From Topomyia yanbarensis (Eukaryota > Arthropoda > Insecta > Diptera > Culicidae), in the NCBI RefSeq assembly GCF_030247195.1, contig NC_080672.1, positions 94,436,113 to 94,500,112 on the forward strand: a stretch of 64,000 bases of DNA. Reading direction: 5' to 3'. The notes under the pieces were generated by a model, which saw nothing but the letters and a program-made list of their open reading frames with translations, did no database searches and had not been told where the DNA came from. Made by a program: the position numbers and the translations under genes. Shown here one piece after another: positions 55,820-64,000 of the stretch. Within the stretch, counting starts at the first letter, position 1. The number at the start of each line of letters is the position of its first letter.

Positions 55820-56115
55820 GAATTGCCATAATCTAAAAACTTCTGCAGTAGCATCCTGAACATGTCAGGATATGCCAAGATCGCAACTTTCAGCGCTACG
55901 TTTGATATTCCTTTGAATACTTCTTTGATTTTAGTGGCATCGACGCATCTTTGAGCTCGTCGTTTGTCGCTTGCCACTCGGCTGTGTTTGCTCCTTCTTC
56001 TTCGCCGTACGGTGTCGGTGACCAAGTAGTTGGATCATGCTTCGGGAAGAGACCCTCAACGATTATCTTTAGCTTACCCGGGCATATTTCAGTTGGCGCC
56101 AACGGGTCTTCGTCA
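55820..56115 (-). mobile_element. R1-like LINE fragment (endonuclease-RT linker)
   Basis: On the minus strand, CPGKLKIIVEGLFPKHDPTTW and NVALKVAILAYPDMFRMLLQ match the R1-like copy at 12870-13130 (PDRLATIIEALFPSRATSPW, NSALKAAIIANANMFRLTMQ). A frameshift lies at about 55915. The APGPDG motif is decayed. Confidence 0.72.
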
Positions 56116-56129
56116 TGACGACTCAGTAC

Positions 56130-57478
56130 GCATCCCCCAGGGATTGGCGTCTACTTCTTAGCACAGCTACTTATGGCAAGCTAGTTAGCTAAGCTGGATT
56201 CCCCGTTTTAAACCGTTCCTACCTTATCGAAACGTCGCTTGAGTTCCCCTCTCACTCTCCGAACTTGCTCTCTGAGTCCGCCTTCTGGCTCTAAGACAAA
56301 CGGCGTGTAGCGCACTGAGCTACTCATTTAACCAGTAAGCTGCACGCCGTCTACTGCATGGCTCCAGTTTTCGTGGCATTGTAATGTCACAATCCGTCAC
56401 AATCCTTGTTAGATTAGCCGCATCAACGTACTTGATTCCGCTGTTCGCCGAAGTGACTCAATGAAGAGGTTTTTGTTAAAGATTTTCCGTCTTCCACTTT
56501 AGCTTGCCGGTAGTCCTTCTTCGTGCTGTAGAAGGGTGCCATTGATTGGCCGACGCGGTAGCAAATCGCCTGCTCATGTCCATGTTCGCCGCCAGTCAAG
56601 AACTACAGAATGTGGCGGAATTTCTCTCGGTACCGATATCCATTTCGTGAACCAATTAGCTCCCAGTTTTGTCACGATAGCAGTGGTCATGTAGCTCCCT
56701 GCTTTACCACGATCTACCCGTTGTTCCCGACCGATAGGTGTCGAGGTCTGCCGCCAATTTTCACTACAAGGAAATATTTTCACAAGATAACTTTTGCAAA
56801 TGAAACTTTCAGAATTCCTTTTAAAATGATAGGCATATTTTTATTGAATATATTAAATTTTTTGAAATTTCTTCAAAATTTTTCGAAGGGGAGTTGACCC
56901 CAAGCCCCCCCCCCCCCCCCGCTACAACGGCACAGCCCCGATCCAAGACATTTTCGCCGCTATGCTCGACCGAAATCTGGTATCTAGAGTTATATCGATG
57001 CTCCTATGGTCTTGCCACGTATCTGCTGCCATTTGATGAACATAAATTGAATTTACTTTCATCAGACCAAAGAACATTCTGATAGTCAGAATTTGTTCAA
57101 TGTCAGCATCCTACTAGAGCTAAACTTAAACGGACTTTCCCGTTTTTCATGATATTAGTCACTTTTATGTTGGTTGCCAGGTATTCGATTTTGCTTCGCA
57201 GAGACATCGTCGAAATCTAGAACTCAGATAGAGATGCATGCATTGTGCAGCATATTGGGTGACATCAGTTGCCGTATTTCGGGCATCATTTTAAGCGATT
57301 CGAAGCATTGCTTGATCCTCGTTTTCCGTCAATATTCGTCACTAGCCGCTTCCTACGGTCCTTTTCTTCGAGGTGGATTGTGAAAACCTTTTGTAAATAC
57401 TTCCTTTTATTTTATGACAGATGCCAAACTGCTCAAGAATCACGCGATTTATTTTTACCAGAAAATTTAGCCTGAACG
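56130..57478. other. Unassigned, no gene
   Basis: A C-run at about 56906-56924 is the only marked local feature. Frames are short and show no domain. Confidence 0.35.
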
Positions 57479-57486
57479 ATGTCATA

Positions 57487-57680
57487 CTAGGGGCAGATCA
57501 CTACGAAAAAACTAGCCCTACATTCCACAAAACGTCGAACAAAGTGGATCACCGTAGGACGTTTTTTTAACAAACTTTTCTGCGAGTGAGTGCAAAGTTG
57601 TTGCAAAAATGGAAATTAAATGCATTTTTTTCTAATTTGATGCAAATTTTTTATACATTCCTAGAGTGATCTGCCCCTAG
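57487..57680. mobile_element. hAT-type MITE
   Basis: CTAGGGGCAGATCACT at the left and its exact inverse AGTGATCTGCCCCTAG at the right; ATGTCATA is repeated directly on both sides (57479-57486 and 57681-57688). An 8-bp target duplication and a GGGGCAG-type end fit the hAT superfamily. 194 bp, non-coding. Confidence 0.87.
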
Positions 57681-58428
57681 ATGTCATAGCACACATAATT
57701 ACTACACTATTTCCTCATAACTAGTTGTTTCGAATATTAACAAAAGAACAAAATTTTTGAAAGAAGAAGCGAACTGAAATAAACTAATAAATGCCTTGGT
57801 GAATTTTGTTTGTCCGGCCTTATTTTGACAGTTGTGTAGTTTATCACATACACGCTAAAATCGATTAACCAAATGTTTGTTGATACCCCATGTCATTGGT
57901 AATATTATTGTTAGTCAACTTTCAAATAAAATAGCAGGAAAAACTTTGAATAGATAAATTATTTACAAAAAATGTATTTGAAGGATTTGGTGCATTTTTT
58001 ATGACCGGTACTATTTAAACCTCAGCAAACCAATGTCTGCGATAGTCTACACGTTTCACTACATGCGCTCGCCTACAATCAATTTACATGGGTTCGTATC
58101 CGACCCTGCCTGATCTACGGAGGGTTAAAGAACTCATTAGTAGTACTATTATCTGACACCACGAAATTACAATTTTTGATTGGGGTTTGACTATTTATTG
58201 CTAACATTCATAAATGTCATACAGTGGCACAATGTGTGACAAAATCTCAAAAATCTAGGGGGTTTTATACTTTTGTGAATATTCATTTTAATTGTGTCTT
58301 AGTTTGACTTTCTGCTCAAATATGATTGATCGCTATATTTGACAAGTATATTAACCCTTCAACGAGCAGCGCTGCCAAATGGGTTTATTTAAAATGATTT
58401 AATTGTTATATTTTAATTGCCGCAAAGT

Positions 58429-58661
58429 TCTCGACAAACATATTATTACGGCTTAAAAGCCAACTGTTAAAATTCCTTTTGAAAGGAAAATCCGGATAAG
58501 CCGTTACTCGCCAATCGCAGATGTAGGTAGTAAACAAAAGAGAAAAGTTTTCTCTTTCATTAACTGCTATGAACTGTGTTTAGCCAGAAACGGTTTATCC
58601 GGAATTTCTCTTCAAAGAGAATTTTGACAGTTGGCTTTTAAGCCAACTATGTTTGTCGAGA
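58429..58661. mobile_element. Fold-back MITE, copy 2 (TCTCGACAAACAT ends)
   Basis: Same family as 43170-43406: CTCGACAAACATATTATTAC and AAAAGCCAACTG arms around a similar core (AAAGAGAAAAGTTTTCTCTTTC). The right arm has lost a few bases. About 470 bp upstream of the desaturase start region. Confidence 0.8.
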
Positions 58662-58919
58662 GTTCTACTGTACCGATTTTGTTAACTATTCTAGGCAAAT
58701 TCAAGACTAAGAGAAACGAAAGCTATGAAATTGGAAAACAGATAGGTATTCTAGAGCGAATCAATTAGGAAGAATATAATTATGGGAATTCGGATTTAAT
58801 AGCTGAAATATGTGACCCATAATTAGTAAAAATAGCCATAAGAACCAATTTTATGATTTTGTCCCAACTTTACATGGAAAAGTGCAACTGTGAGGCGTAA
58901 CCTCATAAATCGATACACC

Positions 58920-58927
58920 TATATAAA
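58920..58927 (+). promoter_or_regulatory. TATA-like box upstream of the desaturase
   Basis: TATATAAA, with TATCAGTG (initiator-like TCAGTG) further on at 58995. The spacing between them (about 75 bp) is too large for a classical pair, so either could mark the start. A GATAAG lies at 58980. Confidence 0.3.
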
Positions 58928-59133
58928 CGAAAGCACAAAAAATCTTATCCGCTTGTATTGAATTCGACCCCCAAAAATAGATAAGCTGTATCGTTATCAG
59001 TGCTTGTACACCGGGTATCTAAGCGTAGCTCCAAATTTCTAATCCGTTCCAGTTGCCTTTGAACAAATGGAGTGAAAATACCAGCCTTCCATATATCTCA
59101 ATTTTTTTTAGTGAAAAGAACCGAAGCAATTCA

Positions 59134-60099
59134 ATGGGTCAACACGTTTCGCGAACTGATTTCGAGTGGGTTTACGATGAACAGCCACACATTGGCCGAC
59201 GCGACGCCATGCTAAAGAAATATCCACAAATTAAGAACCTGTACGGGCCGGACCCGGCGTTCAAGTATATCGTTTCTGCGATGGTTCTGACACAAGTCTT
59301 GATGCTGTATGTAATGCAGAATCAGTCCTGGACAATGATCACCTTGGTGGCGTATTGTTTCGGAGGAGTGATCAATCATTCTCTAATGTTGGCAAATCAT
59401 GAAATTTCGCACAACATGGCGTTCGGGTATGGTCGACCATTGGCAAATCGATACTTTGGAATGTGGTGCAATCTACCCATCGGAATTCCAATGTCGGTGT
59501 CGTTTAAAAAGTATCACACACTGCATCATAGATACCTGGCTAATGAGAAACTTGATCCAGATGTACCCAGTATTCTAGAAGCGAAGCTATTCTGCAACAC
59601 ATTTGGAAAGTTCATATGGGTCATTTTGCAGCCATTGTTCTATGCATTGAGACCATTGTTTGTAAACCCACTTCCGGTGGAGAAACTGGAAATCATCAAC
59701 ACAGTCGTACAAGTCATATTCGATGGTCTCGTGGTGTTAATATTCGGATGGAGGATGCTCGCCTATTTGCTGATCGGTTCTTTTCTAGCGATGGGTATTC
59801 ATCCGGTTGCTGGTCACTTCATCGCCGAACACTACATGTTTGCGAAAGGTTTCGAAACGTACTCCTACTACGGCTCTCTGAATTCGATCACGTTCAATGT
59901 CGGATATCACAACGAACATCATGACTTCCCTGCGATTCCTGGCAGCAGGCTACCTGAAGTGAAAAGAATAGCCCCAGAGTTTTACGATACTATTCCACAG
60001 CACACGTCCTGGGTTCGGGTGATGTACGACTTCGTGATGGATCCTGCGGTTGGTCCATATGCACGGATAAAGCGAAGAGCTTTGCAAAAAGCGGGCTAG
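59134..60099 (+). CDS. ifc: Sphingolipid delta-4 desaturase (DES1 / infertile crescent)
   Basis: 321 aa, usual length for the family (about 320). The enzyme turns dihydroceramide into ceramide in the ER membrane. The start ATG at 59134 gives MGQHVSRTDFEW, an N-myristoylation-type opening shared with the fly and vertebrate orthologues; the bases just before it (ATTTTTTTTAG) look like an acceptor of a leader intron, so coding is in one exon. Three His clusters are intact: HEISH (about 90), HTLHH (about 129), HNEHH (about 259). Hydrophobic spans: AMVLTQVLMLYVM, MITLVAYCFGGVINH, VVQVIFDGLVVLIFG and LLIGSFLAMGIHPVAGHF. An AATAAA at 60445 is a likely 3' end. Confidence 0.95.
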   Translation: MGQHVSRTDFEWVYDEQPHIGRRDAMLKKYPQIKNLYGPDPAFKYIVSAMVLTQVLMLYVMQNQSWTMITLVAYCFGGVINHSLMLANHEISHNMAFGYGRPLANRYFGMWCNLPIGIPMSVSFKKYHTLHHRYLANEKLDPDVPSILEAKLFCNTFGKFIWVILQPLFYALRPLFVNPLPVEKLEIINTVVQVIFDGLVVLIFGWRMLAYLLIGSFLAMGIHPVAGHFIAEHYMFAKGFETYSYYGSLNSITFNVGYHNEHHDFPAIPGSRLPEVKRIAPEFYDTIPQHTSWVRVMYDFVMDPAVGPYARIKRRALQKAG

Positions 60100-61234
60100 A
60101 TATTGGCGAGGTGAGTCAGCACCGTCCGATTGCGTGAGGATGAGTGCAAGTAGTTGATAAGTTCATGATTGATTAGACGTTCGTTGATAGCAATACCTAA
60201 ATTGCTTTGATACGCTTATACGTTGGTGATGATATAGCAGTGAAAACATTTTAAGTAAGAGATCGTTACAAGTGTAAATTGGTTTAATGGCTACCATATG
60301 CTAAATTGACCATTGACATTTATTAAAGATGTGGGTTTCCCAAATATTTGCAAAGGTTTTGTATGATTAATGACTAAGATATTTTTCGTAAAGATTCATG
60401 AGCTGATTCATATTAGCTGCAGATATAGGAACCATGATTATCAGAATAAATGGGTTCTATTCTGCATATTTCCAATTTTTTGTGCTTGTAGAGCTTTGAT
60501 TACCACTGCGACCATATAAATGATTATTGTAGTATGACTCAATTTGCATGATAATGCACATTATCCTTCCCTTCATAATGAAAGTAAGATTTTTTTTTGA
60601 TTTGGCATATTTTCCCAGTTAGAATCAACTCATATAATAAATTCGATTGCCTTACAAAGATTTGGTTAAGTTTGACTTTTTGTGTTTCGAATTCATCTCG
60701 TCAGTAACTAGCACCAACTGAGTGTCTGGTTAGGCGATGTATCTAAACTAGAACCCAAACTGGCACTAGTTAGACACAAAAAAAATCCAAACAGTTCACA
60801 CGACACATGTGAAACACAAAACATCAAACCTAATTTATGTTTTGTGCCCTTAGTGCGCAATCCAATTTTCCCTTTTGGGAATTATTATTGCCTAATGCCG
60901 GGTGTTTGGCTCCCAGGCCAAGGGACAAAAGTTCGTTTTCGTTTGCTCGTCAGCAAACCAGAGCTTCTACATTTGTTTCCTGGGGTATCACCCGGAACAA
61001 GTCAGTTGTTGTAGACGTTGTCACTGTTGTTCTTTTTTGTCACTGTTGTGCTATTTTATGGAAAGCGTAATTTGACACTTTTCGAGAAAAAATTGAGTTT
61101 GAGGTTTAATATCTTAAAACTTATAAATGGTAGAAACAATTCAGAGAAAGCCATTTATGCTTCTATTCTATATTATTCTCTCAAATATTACGAAGATCGG
61201 TTGACTATATTAAGGGTTTTTGCTAAAAGTTGCT
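60100..61234 (+). other. Desaturase 3' UTR and flank
   Basis: AATAAA at 60445. 60660-60790 is a diverged inverted repeat (TTTGACTTTTTGTGT... against GACACAAAAAAAATCC), probably a small MITE with AACTAGCACCA words. No gene. Confidence 0.4.
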
Positions 61235-61620
61235 AAAAGTCGCTCTCACACGTGTCATAGGTGTTTATTGATGAAAAAAATTATATGACCTCACATAATA
61301 GCGCAAGGAAAATTTTCTATGCAAATGAAGCATCAATTATTAACATTTATTCAAATCTTCGGCTTACTTTGGCCTAAAAACAATCGGTGAGATGCATTTT
61401 AGAGGAAATTGGTCAATCTATAAAAAAAGAGTTATTTTTGTTTACAGTGTCGCCAAACAGGCATTTTGCTCGCAACGCATGTATTTTTCTTTTGAAAATT
61501 ATTATGTTATTGTGTTCGTTAGACATTTTTACACATAAAAACATCTAAAACTTCAATATACCTTGAACCAATCCCTAAAACACAGTTATTTGAAGCAAAA
61601 ATCTTACAATTTCTCATCAC
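61235..61620. repeat. Dispersed unclassified repeat, copy 2
   Basis: Shares the ordered words of 13869-14286 (CACACGTGTCATAGGTGT, AATCGGTGAGATGCATTTT, AGTTATTTTTGTTTACAGTG). It continues in the same orientation to the AGTTATTTGAAGC word. Confidence 0.65.
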
Positions 61621-61689
61621 TTTTCGTCATATATCTCAGTAACCAAGCATAATTTCAAAATTCTGAAAACGCCACTTTGTAGAGATTTT

Positions 61690-62050
61690 TTACACATATT
61701 GATGGGTTTTAAAAAAATCCACTGAACGTGAAGTCGCCATCTTGGTTTTCAAAATGGCCCTAAACATCGATATCTGACGTCCACTCATCAATCCCGTTCC
61801 AAAAATACCCATATTGATGGGGATTTGGAGAATTCCACTGAACCGGAAGTTGCCATCTTGGTTTTCACAAATGTCCAAGACATCGATATCTGGCTTCTAC
61901 TGGTCCAGCCCGTTCCGAAAATACCGATATTGATTAGGTTTTAGAGAATTCCGCGAAGCCGGAAGTCGACATCTTGATTTTTAAAATGGTCTCAGACATC
62001 CATATTTGCCGTCTACTCGTTAATACTGTTCAGAAAACAGCCATATTGTT
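61690..62050. repeat. Diverged minisatellite, about 118-bp period
   Basis: Three units, each with AAGT(C/T)GCCATCTTGGTTTT, ACATCGATATCTG and CCCGTTCC(A/G)AAAATACC. Unit starts are near 61728, 61849 and 61960. Confidence 0.7.
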
Positions 62051-62229
62051 AAAATGCAGACCGAAAGAAATTCTCAAGATCCGACTTTTCCACAACTCTT
62101 TTAAGGCATTCGAATAACCGTGCTACTTGCAAAATCCGTGCAAAAAAACTTGTTCTAAATTCGTCTTTTGCCTTCAAAAGGACATTTTTGATAAAACTTC
62201 AAAATCACCCCTTTTCCTAAAATTGTCTA

Positions 62230-62394
62230 AGTTTTTTGCATTGAATGTAACGCAGCTTTCGAAATTAACGCGGTATTTTTTTGCACAGTTTTCTGAATTA
62301 ACGCGGTTTTTTACACGGATTTCGCAATTAACACGGTTTTTTGCACGGTTTTTTTACACGGCACGTATCCCCCGTGTAAAAAAACCTTAGTGTA
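62230..62394. mobile_element. Relic of the TACACT / ACGCGG element family
   Basis: Read inverted, it opens TACACTAAGGTTTTTTTACA and GGGGGATACG, close to the left end of the MITE at 14855, then repeats CCG(T/C)G(T/C)(A/T)AAAAA words at irregular spacing. The other end is not found. Confidence 0.6.
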
Positions 62395-62399
62395 TGTTC

Positions 62400-64000
62400 C
62401 GTAACTTTTTGATTATTAAAGTACTTTAATTACTTTGGTCCATTGGGATCCACTCAAAGGGATGTGTTCGTTCGACGAAATTTTGCAATAGAGCAAAATA
62501 AATAAGTCGTCGAACCAGGCAGTGAATTGTCAAACAAACGTCTCATGGAATGCCTAAATTAATTATGCAGATTGAAATACATGGTCAGTTCAGCGCGAGT
62601 AAAAATACAAGGCGACAAAATTCAACTTTCAAATGAGAAACGTCAACACTACAGCTATTGACGTCAGAGTTTTTTGAAGATTTTTGTGTGGAGACTGCCG
62701 TTTCACAATCGCTTACATACATTAAGCAGGCAATTGAAAATATTTGTTCAGTTCCAGCGCATGAAAGTTCCTGACATAAATATTTTCATGTAACGAATTA
62801 CAATCACGGTTAGTTACAAAATCGAAATCAAAAATATTAAGGCCAAATTTTGCATGGAATGCCTCATATGTAGTAAGTTTATCTGTGTCACCACCAAACA
62901 TTGTTGTTCGAAGTATCCAGAATGAGAAATTTTGTGAATGAGAAATTTTGTGTGTTTTGTCAGAGCTACCGTATGCACTAAAAAGAGATGCTTTGAAATG
63001 AAGTCACCATCCGATAAACTCCTTGAATTATTAAGCTACAACCGTCTTTTTCGAAATTACCTTATTTTTTCCTTGATCAGTCTTTTTCAATGTTAACCCT
63101 TTCATGTCCAACTTTTTTTTCTAGTGCATGTAAGGTTTCAAAACTATTTTTCCCTGAAAACGGTGAGATCAAGAAACACGAAAAGTCTTTATTCATAAAG
63201 ATAGGTGCTTCCCTTGCAGTGCTGGAAGCTGCACAATTTTTACCTTCCAATGGTCAATACAATGCTCCTAGAATATTCACAATAGTCCAATTGCTTGGAA
63301 AACGTAGCCAAATACAGACTAAATTGATAAGTTTCATTAGTTTTCAAAAATACTGCACCATAGCGAAGATATATGAAAAATTCATTTTCTGTCGTCAACG
63401 TAAACTGTCCCTGGCAGCACTGCTCCATCGGGATCCAATCAGACTAATTTCAATAATTTCAGTTATAGAGCTGATTCTTGTAACTGTTAATGCTCAAATA
63501 AAAGGCAATAGTCAAATTTATTAGTCTTACTTGTTTTGTGAGCAAATCTTGTCGCAATCTAAAGTTACAGCTGTTCAAAACATATATGAAAACTTTCGTT
63601 TAACTCACAAATTCGATATATTGAATACCACCAAAAAGTCTTATGGCATTTTCGTTTTGACAGTACACTACACCGGTGTAGTCGGTGTTACACTCATTCA
63701 AACTTGGGTGTATCCATCTCTTTCTTCGCACTACACCGGTGTGGCACCAAGAAAAAACAAAAACGCTATTAAATAAGCTTCATTAGCTCGGTCACCCACC
63801 CAAGGTCCGATAGATAATGAACTGTAACACTGCTATACAAAATAAAAAAAATGGGAGCAGAACGAAAAAATGGCAAAAGTTTACGGTCCCAGGAAACCCC
63901 TGGTGAAGAAATCTTTTAAAAAAATTGGAACGGCGCTTCACAAATTAAAACCAAAGTTTGTATGGAGAACTAGGGGTGTTCAAGAGGGAAGATATCAATG
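62400..64000. other. No gene recognised
   Basis: The longest frame, 63090-63524 (144 codons, plus), has no domain, no good start and AT-driven composition. The palindrome CTACACCGGTGTAG occurs at 63668, with CTACACCGGTGTGG at 63731. Confidence 0.4.

Noticed and set aside
56900..56930. C-run as a G-quadruplex or origin
   Set aside because: A single homopolymer without further structure.
63090..63524. 144-codon frame as a gene
   Set aside because: No domain, no splice context and composition like surrounding AT-rich DNA.

Overview
The window is animal nuclear DNA: AT-rich, intron-containing and crowded with transposable elements. The best guess is a culicine mosquito (Aedes or Culex type). 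The three host genes are insect-like, introns reach 13 to 17 kb, and the element mix (I-like LINE with three CCHC knuckles, R1-like, LOA-like, BEL/Pao, mdg3/Mag-like gypsy, many fold-back MITEs) fits. The species call is inference.

Three host genes are supported. (1) Pop2/CNOT7 (CAF1 deadenylase of CCR4-NOT), minus strand: main catalytic exon 21703-22509, terminal exon 8357-8686, and a probable 5' leader exon ending at 39263. The exons join in phase across introns of about 13 kb and 16.7 kb. An in-frame read-through past the main exon (to 21460) suggests a second isoform. (2) A UCH-L3-type ubiquitin C-terminal hydrolase, minus strand, complete in three exons (45881-46690). (3) A sphingolipid delta-4 desaturase (DES1/infertile crescent type), plus strand, single coding exon 59134-60099.

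Layout. 1-4283: broken gypsy element (-). 4290-7055: decayed I-like LINE (+). 7056-9034: Pop2 terminal exon and flanks. 9035-21460: Pop2 intron 2, holding I fragments, an R1-like LINE, a BEL/Pao element interrupted by a TA-flanked MITE with an internal minisatellite, and another I relic. 22515-39262: Pop2 intron 1, holding a P-like transposase split by a second gypsy element, and a LOA-like LINE flanked by 574-bp direct repeats. 40.5-45.6 kb: intergenic DNA with several MITEs, three of them nested. 46-54.8 kb: Uch, then a nearly intact I-like LINE (47852-53816, 11-bp target duplication) between two fold-back repeats. 55-64 kb: an R1 scrap, a hAT-type MITE, the desaturase, and diverged repeats.

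The large elements inside the Pop2 introns are all on the plus strand, antisense to the gene. The elements allow relative dating: several insertions can be removed on paper to rejoin the interrupted host frame, so the order of nesting is readable. No CRISPR array, tRNA or rRNA was recognised.
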